Of a DNA stretch of 64,000 nt, positions 1-11,391 are shown piece by piece; positions within the stretch are counted from its first letter, which is position 1; each line of letters starts with the position of its first letter. This stretch comes from Armillaria gallica. Lineage: Eukaryota > Basidiomycota > Agaricomycetes > Agaricales > Physalacriaceae. The stretch is from positions 186,001 to 250,000 of the forward strand of contig JBANDB010000012.1 in NCBI GenBank assembly GCA_037576215.1, written 5' to 3'. The position numbers and the translations under genes are program-made. The notes below the pieces were generated by a model, which worked only from the letters and a program-made list of their open reading frames with translations, had not been told where the DNA came from and did not search any database.

Positions 1-1100
1 CAGGTTTAGGCTGTCTGTTTCAGCCGGTGAAGATCCCTCGGCTATAAAAGACTTGTGGTCAATGATCATCCTCATGAATGTAAATCTCAGCTCTCTGTAC
101 ATCCCCAATATGTGTTGTTGTGTGTGCTAACAGACTTTTTTTCAGGACAGCATCGCATATCAGAGTGCATGAATTAAACGTGGTGGCTTCTTTTGCTAAC
201 TTCCCCTTGCGTACAGCTAGCTTTGTTGTAGGCGTCAACGATGTTCTAGTCGCTCAGCGACAACGCTTTGCGTTCCACGTTTTAGCGTTCAGCGCATCAA
301 TATCATGTCCTTTACTTTGAACAAGATTCCAATTTCCCTGCCGTTTACCTCGAGTATTGTTGGAGGCCAATGTTCCTGAAATGTATGATAGGCGGTTATT
401 CGCTTTGCACCCCAATACCTGCGCATTTCGCTCATTGACCTTAGCCGTACCAATGAACATCGTTGCCCACGACGTCGCTATTTCTTTGTATCCAAAAGCC
501 ACATTCGGCCTCGGAATCAACTGCGCGAAATTTGATGATTGCCACGCCGCTGTCACAGGGAGATCTAAGTATACTAAATGTGGCTGGAATTTGTTTCTTG
601 ATAGCAGTGCTGCGGCGAGTGCTGATCTTCGTGATGTAGAAAGATACATTGGCGATCGACACTGCTGGGTTGTGAAACTGCCTAAGCTACACTCCAGACA
701 TGATTACTTGGACGTGAAGCACTCCATTAATGGGCATGCATGTATGCTCACCTACGGGCCGACGCCCACGATGGGGTTTGTAATGTGGTACAGTTCATTG
801 TTTTTGTGCTGCCGCATTTTGCGAAGCTTGTGCGAGAGTGGTTAGACATCGCTGCTGCGACACGTGACCATGCTTCTGAGCCGTTCGATGATGACCTCAG
901 TATATCTCTTTCAAGTACCAGTACGAACTTAAACAAAAAGTACTTCCTGCCTCGGGGTCCGTTTTGGGTCACGTAAATAGCGCCTTGCTTGTCGTTGCAG
1001 CTGTTCAGCTTTAGCCGAGATTATACATACTATTAGTCTATTGGTTATGTTAAGGTTCCTTCTCCGGAGTAATCCGGAAAAGGGGAAGAATCGGGGGCCG
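1..1100. other. no supported gene
   Basis: Open frames on both strands are short and none matches a family I know. There is no convincing series of introns. It is probably decayed intergenic or repeat sequence leading into the dispersed repeat that starts near 1.1 kb. Confidence 0.4.
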
Positions 1101-2900
1101 GCACGCAGCTGCCGCTACTGGATGATCAACGCTGTGCCTCTACAGTCTACGAATCCCTGAGTATCAGCTAGTAGAACTCCTTCCGTCCATGGCGACCACG
1201 TGTTCTTCGAGCGGAACGTACATCAGAGTGGATACAAGTTCGATATATGAAATGGGACTAGCCAATCTATTTATTTTTGCACAACGAACGACGGGAGCGA
1301 ATCAGGGAGTTGAGCGCGTTCAGGCACAGCTTAGAGTCGGTCCGGCCAGCCGGACAGAGTGACGCAAGCAAAGACGCGTCTCGTCTTCCGCCACTATCGC
1401 CTCCATCACTTGATTCGCGTCTTTAATATTGCGTCTTTCTTCATCCACCTGGCTTACTTGTCTATGAGAACTACATGCAGAGATACAGAAAGCCCGAGGC
1501 CGAGTGGCGCAAACTGTATGACGAGGCATACTTCGTTGTCCCTTCCATCAGGGTCAGCCTTCCCGTCTCGTATAACGTGTTATACGGTGTGTATGTTGCC
1601 AATCAATGGACTCAATGCTCACGATCGGCATAGCCAGTGAATTACGTGTCATTATCATCCGAGGATCTTCACAACACAACAGCCCTTGAACACCTTTGGG
1701 TCGGCAGCAATAATGCAAAGCTCGAATATGGCCCATTTACCTGCTAGACTGGCCTATGGTAACGAATACCATCTAAACTGCATTCACTTCCCAGCTGGCA
1801 TGGTTGACCATCGGAATTCACAAGGCGCCATGCGCTCTCCTGTTCGAGTGCCTTGGTGATCCAACACACTTGCGCAGAAGAGGACTGCTGCCAGGGTATA
1901 ATGACAGTTTGTGTGTCAAATGCGTATCTCCTTTGTGTCTGGGATAATTTGCTACAGAGTACGTATAATCACAATCCGGTGATGTGATGCTCATGATTAG
2001 TGTAGCTAGTGTCTTATGCGCCACTATTGTCATCCAACAATCACCACGGCCCTCGAACACTGTACAACTGGGCCAGTCAGACGCCCTGCGTACACGGCGA
2101 GGATGCAAATCAAGGACCCTGGCTCGTTTACTCGCTAGATGTGCCTCGGAGGGAGAACGACGAATGGCATCAAACCTGGATTCTGCTCCGTGCTGGTTTC
2201 GTCGACCTTTGCGCGAAGATCTAGAGTATGAATTGGATGGCACGTACATCGACGTTGTACATCATTAACTGAGGTTTCGGCGGCGCGGCTGTGGAGGGAG
2301 AGAGGAGCAGAATCAAGCGAAAAGAATGACTGCCAGTTGAATTGAGTACTGGAGGAAGTTCAATGTGTGAACCAACGAAACCAACGGGCCCTTCGACGTT
2401 GTGTTCAATAGAAAAATTAGGGTACAGGTATGCCAGCCTTTCCTCTTCCGTACCAATCTTCGGTGCTGACCGGGACTACTAGTAACGGCGTGTGGTACTC
2501 TTCAATCCACAGCAATATATTCTTCCATATATGGACATTGAGCAAGACTGTTCAGCCTAGCTCAAGTGTCAACAATGTCGCGCTCCAACAGCATTGCTGC
2601 TTCATCAGACCCCCACTTTGGGACTTCCGAATTCTTGCTGCTTCTCCACGATCTCGGCAACCAATCAGAAATATCAGTATGCATCTAGATGAATACGAAC
2701 CGTTCACATCCCCCAGAACCACACGCATGTCCTTCATCTCTTTACAATCGTTGGTTTCGCACTGGTTGTTACTTTGGTTTAGCCGTAACCATCGCAACGA
2801 CACTACGATCCTCAATGCGTTGGCGGCAACGAGACTCAGGCGAAAGATAGAAAGATGAACGCCTTGGCGATTGAGAGATACACAAGTGAAATTATATTGC
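1100..2900 (+). repeat. dispersed degenerate repeat family A, copy 1
   Basis: This stretch is alignable by eye to 22920-24700, to parts of 29760-30160, and to 31570-33560. Shared landmarks are a segment reading tcaacgctgtgcctc (near 1127 and 32815), a block of the type agtcggtccggccagccg (near 1332, 23633 and 33013), and the block around 2410-2660 that recurs at 23210-23470. The repeats look like remains of a spliced multicopy gene, since pieces such as YNWASQTP and WHQTWILLRAG stay readable, but every copy has stops and frame changes. I do not recognise the original product. The unit could also be a transposable element with captured coding sequence. Confidence 0.5.
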
Positions 2901-3243
2901 AACTAAGTGGGCACAGGCGCAGATGCGACAATGAAAGATTATGGAGCTGAGTGGGGCCGTATTATCAGGGTTTCTAAGATATGCGATACTACAAGTCTCC
3001 TCTTCGTGGATGGACATGGCAAAAAGACATGTCTCTTGGCTTTCTACTTCTGATTCATGTAATACACTCTCAATGTTGAGTCTTTCCCCTTGAACATATA
3101 TTTCCGAACGCAAAACAGTTCTCTCTGACGTAGTTCACTGCATGATAGACTAGCAGGAGCTCCTCTTCGTTGTCCCGTTAATGACAGACCTTCAATCCAG
3201 CAAGATAATATGTTTATCATATGGAAAGCGAAAGTAACCATAA

Positions 3244-4803
3244 CTATATGTGAGGTATGTAGGTGGTCCATTGTATAGTACAGAAGGCTGAGGGGGGCAG
3301 AGAACGTAACTGCAGGAAAGCAAGGATGATTAGCATAAAACGTGCTACAAAATACCCGACTAGGCGACGGATATCATGAACAGGGAAATGAGGTGTAAAA
3401 TCTTGAACCAGGTTTTATCGTCTCTCCGTGCACATAAAAATACAGCGGCTGTCTTCGACGTCCATTCCGGATTTACCCAGTTCAGGATTATATTTCCAAC
3501 ACGGATATGGCCTCCTACAAAGAGTCCAATTAAGAGTGCAATAGATGAAAACTGCCATAGCACCATTTCAGCATGCGAGGGAAAGTAGAATGACCAAGCC
3601 AGAAAATGGAAAGTCCCAAATAATGAACCTACACAAACCATGGTCAACAATCGATTCAAAATTTCTTCTCTGGTACCTGAGTAAAAACGAAGGGCAGCGT
3701 ATCCCGTATCCTCACAGAATGCACCGGCCGCAGAAACCCCCAGAGATGTATGCGCCATCCAATGTAAGAGCAAGAAACATCTGTGTTTTACCCACTCTGC
3801 CCAAGAAGGATTCATAGGGGAAGCGGATTCTTCGGGATCATTTGTTTCCGACCACTGTTTGCAGTCTGACCCGTCCAAAGAAATCTGATACTTCACGTTC
3901 AGTGGCTTGTACCACCACAACGAGTACGTAATAACGCTGAGGCCGGCGAATGCAAGTGCGGTCATTTCGAGTAGCGTAATGGGAAGGTGCTGTAAGGCTC
4001 GAGCGATGCATTGCACAATGAACCAGGATATTTGGAGGATAGAAAATGTTTTGGATAATGCGTCTCCTTTGCTTTTGTCCTCTATTGTCTCCGGACTGAT
4101 TGCTGCTAGGTTCTTCACCAAATTCGGTTCAGATTCAAGCGCCTCGAGAGTAACAATCGTTCCAGGGAATTCAACAGTTTCCCAGCCAGGCGTATCATTT
4201 AACGACATGGTGAGATCAGACAACCCTTCATGGACTGATGATTGTGGTGATGACAACGGTGGTGTCGATGTAGTGTTATGGCAATCAGGTGCTCGATGAG
4301 GGATTTGATATTTTGCGGTGTAGTAGAAACCCCCCATACTGAAAAGAAAACCATGTGCCAGCGTCAGCTTTGATTCGTCCTTTTGCTCCGTCCAAGGCCA
4401 GGGGCAGATATTATATCTTCCTGTCGGTCTCCATTGTGAACGGGATGACTACTGAGGATATGAAATACTCACCATGACATAACTTCCACGCCACGGTATA
4501 CTGCTCTGCAGCCCATCCAACGATGACCTCTGGTGCCAAAATCGTGATAGCCATAATCTTCACCTTTTCAATGTCACAAGATATTGCTCCTTTTGTCGTG
4601 ATATTACGGCCCGGCACATTGGGATGTACGGCAAGCCAAGTGCATGCGAATATCGTGGAGAGACAGCTCCATGTGATGTTCAAAACTGTACGCTGATCGC
4701 CGTTACACGCGGGTACACCCTTGTCGTTATCAGGAGATGTCTGCGCACCACAGGCACGAGTGACGAACAGGAGAATAAGAATGATCACGAAATCTTGATG
4801 CAT
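3244..4803 (-). pseudogene. multi-pass membrane protein, family M copy 1, frameshifted near the 3' end
   Basis: Two exons on the minus strand: 4803-4473, then about 4420-3244 after a 51-base intron with donor GTGAGT. Exon 1 gives a hydrophobic leader, a Gln-Thr-Ser-Pro segment, then the family block FACTWLAVHPNVPGRN. Exon 2 carries TIEDKSKGDALSK, a Trp-rich membrane segment ending SLWWYKPLNVKY, and further membrane helices. Compared with the intact copy at 34248-35840, the reading frame breaks near 3362-3380. The main frame stops at 3360, but the expected last 40 or so residues (ending QWTTYIPHI) continue in another frame to the stop at 3244-3246. The family is common in mushroom-forming fungi as far as I recall, and its function is unknown. 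It is most likely a young pseudogene, though a protein truncated at its last helix could still be made. Confidence 0.75.
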
Positions 4804-5690
4804 GTCACCGATTAAAGGACTTTGACAATCATCAGACTGCATAGCAGAACACTGAAAATTGGTGACGTACCTGTCCACAGAAGGAACCGATACTGCGAAA
4901 ATTCTGAGTAGTTGTTGAAATGAAAGAGCTGTTTGGACAGAAGGACAAACTGAGAAGGAATTGAGAAGGAACGCGAGGAAGGAAAGGGAGTGTAGAGAAT
5001 ACTAGAGATGGCCGCTTGCTTAAATGGCGTGTTCGCGAGAAGACACAGATATTACAGCATCGGTGTGCATACAGCTTGTGTTGGAGTATGCTGTATTTCG
5101 GAGTTTTATCTATGTGGTTCTTTCATAACGGCATTTGATGTTACGTGTACCCCATACCGAAGATTCAAGACGCTGGTTTGAAGGGAAGACATTTGTCGTA
5201 ATGTGCTAGGCCAATAGGTTGAGCTCTAAAAATGATTTTGTTTGATATGAACCGTAGCATTTGAAGCAGTATAATACATACTTCATGGGCGACTCTTGAT
5301 ACATCATACATGATCACTATGCTAGTCGTATGTACTCTAAAAGTAACTAGTATGAGGTTGGAGAAGTCGAACATAAACAGCTCCTTGATGAGCCTCGTGC
5401 AATACTAGGAAAGATCAAGTACCAGTGAGAAAGACAAGGTGCTCCAGAAGTGCTCAGCACCTATTCGAAGCTTAGACTTGGCAATTTTTACAACCGCGAT
5501 CAAGCGGTGTGGAGTCCGTTGTGTGAGTTATTTGTTCTTCCTGCACCAAAGAAGTCGAGTGCGGAGAGCAATACATTTAGATGGCTGTCGAACACCAAGC
5601 ACCTGGTAGTCGCTCCAAGACGTTCCGATCAATGAGGAAACGGGGAAGTTTTGAAAGTGTGTGAACGCAAGTCGGATCATCTGAAGAGGT
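4771..5690 (-). repeat. shared 5'-flank module U, copy 1
   Basis: This covers the first codons of membrane gene copy 1 and about 0.9 kb of its upstream DNA. The same sequence recurs at 15790-16290 (including the first 10 or so codons, starting MHKDFVII) and at 28133-28800, where it lies upstream of the HET-domain gene instead. Landmarks: cagcatacagc-like text around the repeated phrase GTGTTGGAGTATGCTG, and the block near 5450-5640 that recurs at 28570-28760. It probably holds the promoter of the membrane gene family. Confidence 0.7.
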
Positions 5691-6110
5691 GCGTGACTTC
5701 TACAAAGTTCCCTTGCAGATACCGATGCGAAGAGAAATTCATAGGAAGATCTTCGTATCTATGTTTTATAATAATGAACGGCAGAAGGGGCATTAAAAAT
5801 GCAAGAAACGGACATCGGATGAGGAATAATTGAATAGTCCTTTGATGATCGGCTGCGTAAAATCGCCGCTTGAAGTCTCGACTCTCCCGGTGACGAGCTT
5901 AATTGTGTGCCCCTTGCAAAGTGATAATCCATGCTGGTTTGAATCTCACTGAGTCCGAATCATCTACAATTCTTTGTTAAGACATGATAATTGTGCGCGA
6001 GACAAAAAGATTTCGATGACAGGGTGTGAAGACAGGGAGTATGAAAGAACACCGGAACCCGGCCCGTGCTTATGCGCGCAGACGCATTCGTGACAGGCCA
6101 TGACTATGGA
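5690..6110. repeat. dispersed repeat W, copy 1
   Basis: Two blocks match 21950-22140: one around ttcataggaagatcttc (5739 and 22018), and one around gaaagaacaccgg with the following gcagacgcattcgtgaca (6044-6094; compare 22071-22118). Copy 1 has about 250 extra bases between the blocks. Similarity stops near 6110, where the AT-rich DNA of the putative KDZ element begins. Confidence 0.5.
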
Positions 6111-6114
6111 ATAC

Positions 6115-7280
6115 AAGACTGGTACGCTCCGGTTATATGTATAGCCGGTGTGTGTGTATATTTGTTCTTGCTATACATGGTAGTAGGACCTCAGACACAT
6201 TGATTTTGCTATATTAATACATATATAGAAAGAATATCAGTTGTGACTAAGATGCATGCATCTGTGACTGTGTTTAAATATTAGCATTTATACTGCAGAT
6301 CTTCATCTTTTCTCATCTTTTCTCTTCTCAGTTGGCTTGATTTTATTCTATCTTTATGTTGTCCTATTCCTCTGCATAGCTATTTTGCGCTCACACATTT
6401 CAGATGTTGCACAGCTGATTTCTTCTGTGGAACTTGTAGGGATGTCCACTGTTACTGTTATGTATACCAGAATGACATTTGCAATCATTATTATTTTCCA
6501 GTATTCCTCAACTTTGAACTTGCTTCAACTTCTTTGTCCTGACAGCAAAAGCCCATGACTAATATATGCTTATGGCAATTAGACTTGCATAAAATATGTT
6601 TTAAATTCAATAACAGATCAAGTTGATAATAATATAATTTAACATTGGTCAGATAATAAGAGATATAATGTGACAGGTCCATGGTAAATAGCAATTAAAG
6701 CAAATAAACTGAACTGTGCCACCTCTAGATCTCATTGAAACAGCAAATAACATTGTGACTGTGACTATAGTCACATGTAGATGAAGCTCTTTGTCACATC
6801 ATGTGACCTGTCATGCATCGAGCCCGATGACTGCTTAGTCATATATATAAGTCATCGAGCTGGGCTTTTATTATTATAAAATATAAACTAAAAATTATTA
6901 TTCTTTTATTCCACATACATTTAGATAAATCATAAACTAACTTCCTTCCTTCCATATAAACACCTAATATCATTTACAGGCAATAAAACACAGCATGAAA
7001 GTGTTTACCTGCCATCTTTCAGGCATAAACACCGACATGCCCCAGCAGTGAATACTAAAAAGGTTTTCCCAAAATAGTTGTATTTATTATATTTATAAAG
7101 AACTCATATCTATATTTGGCAATACAGCGGTATCTAGGGTATTAAGGCACAGATGCATTTGAAATAGAGCGTACCAGTCTTGTATGCCATAGCATTGGGT
7201 GGAGAATGCCGTATAACTGTACAGTTCCTATCTTTTTTTAGCTTATTTGTCTCACAGTGCTATTTATACAGCATGATATG
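6115..7280. other. AT-rich non-coding leader of the KDZ block
   Basis: The composition is clearly more AT-rich than either flank and no long coding frame is convincing. It contains a cluster of palindromes at 6761-6870. It lies between host-like repeat W and the first gene of the KDZ block, so it may hold the element's left end. I could not find a terminal inverted repeat pair linking it to the region near 15.7 kb. Confidence 0.4.
6761..6870. repeat. cluster of palindromes
   Basis: A perfect 14-base palindrome GTGACTATAGTCAC lies at 6761-6774. GTCACAT-C-ATGTGAC lies at 6793-6807. An imperfect inverted pair follows (agcccgatgact at 6821-6832 and the agtcatcgagctgggct arm near 6850-6866). The GTGAC/GTCAC motif is shared by the first two. 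Confidence 0.6.
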
Positions 7281-7367
7281 GTTAAACTTTAATTCCCACA
7301 GGTTCCATCAGCACCAGTAGCATCAACCCGCTTGTCTCCATTTGTTTTAAAGCTCCCGACAATCACC

Positions 7368-8018
7368 ATGGCCACGGATAAAGGCAAAGCCGTTGACCGC
7401 AGCCCACCAGCTCCCGCTATCATCCCAGAGGCACTTCGTGTTCTCCTCGATGCCATCCAGGCGTTAACGCTCGGTATTTCAACCTCCATAGTTTTTTCTT
7501 ATTATACCCTGACTGTTCTCTTCCAGGTTCACCCTCCTCTACTCCCGCTGAGGACCCAGAGGATGCTGCCGTGACCACCAATCCCATGTGTATGTGTTTT
7601 TGTCACTATCTCTTTGCTGTTGTTCTCATCGTCTTGTCCTGCAGCCCCATCTTCGGCTCCAACTGGTGGAAATGCAGCCACTGCCACTGTGGATGGCATT
7701 TCCCCAGCTGGTGGTGCCCATGTTGCCCCCGTTCATAACGGGTTTCACTGCTCTGCTTGCAGAGTGTTCAATGTCGGACAGTCTATGTCCACCTGGTATG
7801 CCATCACTGCCGGATGTCAAGTTGGTATTTATTTGTCTTGGTGAGTTTCATTCCCTTTTTCGCAATTGAAATACTTACATTTGGAAACCAGGTCTCTCGT
7901 ACAGCCCCACGTCACCGGCGTTGCTCACGCGTGTTACCGCCGCTATCCCAACAGGCAAGCTGCCCAACAGGCGTACAACAATGCCATGGCTGCAGGCCTC
8001 GTTTGTGTTCTTCCATGA
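7368..8018 (+). CDS. viroplasmin / RNase H1 N-terminal-domain-like protein
   Basis: Four exons (7368-7473, 7527-7589, 7645-7840, 7892-8018) join in phase to give 163 aa with no internal stop. The first 75 or so residues are Pro/Ala/Thr-rich and low in complexity. The last 60 form a small domain: HCSACRVFNVGQ, then WYAITAGCQVGIYLSWS, then GVAHACYRRYPN and an Ala/Gln helix. The W-Y-x-[VI]-x-x-G...G-[VI]-Y-x-x-W pattern followed by an aromatic-Lys/Arg-x-[FY] segment is the hallmark of the caulimovirus viroplasmin / RNase H1 N-terminal fold, which binds RNA-DNA hybrids or double-stranded RNA. No RNase H catalytic domain follows. It is the first of four genes in the putative KDZ transposon block, so it may be transposon cargo. 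The domain call is from pattern memory; the exon model is firm. Confidence 0.75.
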
Positions 8019-8920
8019 GGCCATGGCATTTTTCTTTGCAGCGCACTTTTCTTGTTAGTTGTACCTGCTGTCCTTTCTGCAATCTCGCTATCACCATGCT
8101 ATGTATCTCGCTCCTCACTCCTGTTGATCCCCAAAAAATCTATACAAAATCTATTTATGTATCTATGTCTCATAGCTAAATGTAGTCGTTCATTACTTCC
8201 AAAATAAACTGTGTTTGATACCCATTTCTTCCATGTCAATTCATCAGACCGAATGGAAGAAGAGCAGACAGGTAAATAATTCATACTACTAAGGTACCTT
8301 CACGTCGTACAATCTAAATTTTTCAAGATGACTTTGACAATTTGCCAGGTAATAGAACATGCCAGGTTATAAATAGGTCTCAATTCTAATGATGTCCATG
8401 GCCTAGAGACCTCTCGCAACTCTCGCCGTCAATCATCCTGGAGGCAGGCTGGTGGGGGTGGCGGCTACGTGTGTAGGATCGCAACCTCTTTTGGAGGCGG
8501 AAATATGGGACCATGGTCAGATACAAGGAAACGGTGGATCTATAGTATAACGTGCATTTGAGTACAGCAAAAACAGATCAATTGAAGAGAGTGCGAACCC
8601 TGAGTGTGAACAATCTGGCTGACGAAGTCGCCATTTGAGAAGATGGCGAGCGACCATGTCGGCGACACATCTGGAAAGCTGGTTAGTCTACAGGACATAC
8701 AACGACTAAGCACCTATACACACTGTCGAATTTGCTCGGGAGACATCATACGGGATGGCGGTCCAACATCTGACATGCTTAGCATAGTATGAATGGTTGT
8801 GAGAGGTCTGCGGTGTTGAAGAAACCCCAGCAGACCAGTAACTGTATAGTCGCTCGGTCGTCCCCAGGCCAGCAAACGTAAGGAGAAGGCGACATAGGAC
8901 ACATAATAATTAATAGTGTA
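8019..8920. other. intergenic, nothing recognised
   Basis: This is the space between two convergent genes of the KDZ block. The short open frames have no family signature, and I saw no RNA gene. Confidence 0.35.
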
Positions 8921-9716
8921 CTAGAGTGATTGCCAATGCAATGTACACCTATTGTATGCCTTCAACAGTTCGGCTGGTCCCTCCATTGCATAACAGTAAA
9001 TATCCTCCAACAATTTGACTAAACAGCCGATCGAACTGTCCAGAGATTGAAGGGTGTGATAAACCTCGCCACATCCATCGATCTGCAATATCTCAGCGAG
9101 GATCTGGGAGTGGACATCCTGCAGAGCACTGGCCTCATCTAACGGAGTGGAGAAGACTGCTGTACTGCCCATTTTGGTGTCACAACCAGTACAATACAAG
9201 TGTGTGAGGCCTCGAACATAGTCGTGAACTGATTGATTATGCACAAGGGCACTGAAGTCTTGCTCGACCTGAGATGAGTGAGCCTGCAAGTTGAAAAGAT
9301 CCCTGGCAAAGTCCTTATTTGAGAGAATGGACTGGGAATCAAGTTGTGGTACTACACACCTTCCTGCACGTTTATCTTCAATAGACTCCGTGTCCTTAGT
9401 AGCCTTGGGAGTCACCACCATATCCTTGGGCTTATGAGCAGACTGAGAGTGCGCCAAACTTGTATCAGAGGTAGGTCAATGTGGGAGATAACAAACAGGT
9501 GATTAGGGACTTACTCGTGATGCTTGTTCCGCCGTTTTTGCTTCTGATATTTCTCCTTTTGTCAATTGGAGATTTGATCACAATTCCTAGAATAACATAA
9601 GTCAACAATGCGGTGGCCGTAGATGTCTAAACTTGCTTCGAATAGCTGCGATTGTTGTTCTCTCGCTTAGCCTGTCGCTTCTCCTTGGCAGTCTTGTATT
9701 TTTTGGGGTGTGCCAT
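8921..9716 (-). pseudogene. unknown protein with basic N-terminus, KDZ-block accessory gene
   Basis: Minus strand. Exon 1 starts at 9716 with MAHPKKYKTAKEKRQAKREN and a run of Asn, Arg and Ser. Exon 2 (about 9600-9535) continues the same style (QKEKYQKQKRRNK). The last exon (about 9475-8921) encodes a longer, mostly helical segment containing CTGCDTK. The Lys/Arg-rich opening resembles short basic N-termini seen in repeat-associated basidiomycete proteins and may bind DNA. Exon 2 has an in-frame TGA and its frame does not join exon 1 cleanly, so the copy appears broken. The exon 2/3 junction (GTAAGT donor) closes in phase. Function is unknown. Confidence 0.5.
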
Positions 9717-10478
9717 CTGTGGCGAGGCAAATGAAAGGCAAAGGTGAGTCAGACTGTTAATGCCGCTTTGGATCAACTTTGACTTTTCGTCGGATCGAAA
9801 CCCCCCAAATCATCTGTTCCTGCTCTCTTTCCCCCCATCGTGACCTTGTGACTCTGCCCAGTCTCAGAAAGGGGTTCCTCAAGTGTTGTGGTCAATATCA
9901 CTCCAATCCAGGTGAGTGTTCCTCATGATATTGTCCATATGAACCTCCTCTAGGTGTTATATGATACTGCCTTTCCTCTGCGACCACATATAGCATGATT
10001 GAGCCATGGTATGTGAAAATTCTCTGTGTGCTGCCATTGACGAGTGCTGACTTTTTGTTAGGTGCAGTCTGTATTACTTCAAGGTATACCATGGCCTCAG
10101 CATCCACCCTTGAGGGCATGCACCAGGTCCTGGCCAGTGCCTTTCAATGGCCCGAGATGATACCCCAGCGGTACAAATCATGCAGCCTCGAGAATCATGT
10201 TCATTCACCCGCCAAACTCTCTTGTACCTTTCCTACATCCACCTCACCCTCTATCATCAATGCTAGCCCCTGTCACCATTGAACTATACGACAACGTCCA
10301 GTGCATCATCGGCTCAATTCGCTCACACGTTCGACAGCAACAACTTCGCCATATTAATTTATTATACGTACAATGCCCTCCGCTGTACACGTACAACGAT
10401 GACACTTCCTTCCTCTTTGTCGAGCTCACCCGCCTGCCTCTCCTCCATCCGAGTCTACCAGCCAGTCTCAGAACCCAA
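9717..10478. other. intergenic, divergent promoter region
   Basis: The region lies between the minus-strand gene starting at 9716 and the plus-strand gene starting near 10479, so it should hold both promoters. Pyrimidine-rich tracts occur at 10200-10470. No coding segment is firmly supported, although upstream exons of the 10.5-kb gene cannot be excluded. Confidence 0.35.
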
Positions 10479-11234
10479 ATGTCGAGCCCTCCACCTGACG
10501 AGTATGACATTTATGGTCCCTTATGCATTCCCCGACCAGTGAGTGATACCTCGCTGCCCCTTACGAGTCTGGCATGGCTGATTTTTTTCAGCAGACTCAT
10601 GATTCCTCCTCCATTATGGAACCGCAGATGATTCAAAGCCTGCAACGTATTGTGCTGCGCTACATCAAAGCCATTGAAGAGGACAAACTGGAGGAATTTT
10701 GGCAATGGCTGATGCCACGGTGGGAGAAACGGTACCCTCAGTGTTTCACGTTCCCCTACCAGTCCGAGTACCAGGAGACTTATCGACGGTGGCAAGCAGT
10801 GAGTTTACTCTTTTATTGAATCAAGGTCACTTGGACTGATCACCTTCCAGCGTCTCGAAGACTGGTAAGACACGGATGGGGGTGGGGCTTGGGAGAAGTT
10901 TCTGCAGAACCAGTCAGACTTAGACAGCGCAGCCTCCGTGTCCGCAGTGTTGTCTGGTGAAGAAGACGACAACGAATCCAGTGCAGTGGGAAAAGATGCA
11001 GTCATCCTTGAGGCGCCTTCTGCCACCTCATCTGATCTGGAGTACTTCGGGCAAGTCTCCGTGTATAGCGAAGTCCCCGGCGAATGTATTTTGAAGAAAC
11101 CTCAGGTCGAGTTGACGTTATATGTGGAGAAATGGCTTGCAACCATCCCTCTGCCCAATACAATGACCTTTGAGAAGTGGGCAAAGATGGTGACGGAGGA
11201 GATGGAGTCCGGTGATCCTATCACTGGCCATTAA
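10479..11234 (+). pseudogene. unknown protein, KDZ-block accessory gene, one in-frame stop
   Basis: Three exons (10479-10538, 10592-10798, 10851-11234) close in phase and would encode 216 aa starting MSSPPPDEYDIYGPLC. The middle exon is helical and aromatic (LEEFWQWLMPRWEKRYPQ). The last is acidic and Ser-rich, then ends in a short ordered part (PNTMTFEKWAKMVTEEME). One in-frame TAA at 10866-10868, right after RLEDW, would cut the protein at about 94 aa. I do not recognise the family. It lies about 160 bases upstream of the transposase gene on the same strand, which suggests it belongs to the element. Confidence 0.55.
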
Positions 11235-11391
11235 TTGTCTTAAAATTTGTTCGCTAACGTAGTATAGAAATACTTTCACTATTATTAAATTCACTTGGAA
11301 AAATAACTAATTAGTAGTTCTCACGTGGGTGATTATGTCAGGTTGCTTTTTGGAATCGGAGTATCTGCATATCACTGCCTCCGTTTCACAA

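Noticed and set aside
3544..4299. plus-strand frames over the membrane gene
   Set aside because: They are shadows of the minus-strand coding exon, which has clear family motifs.
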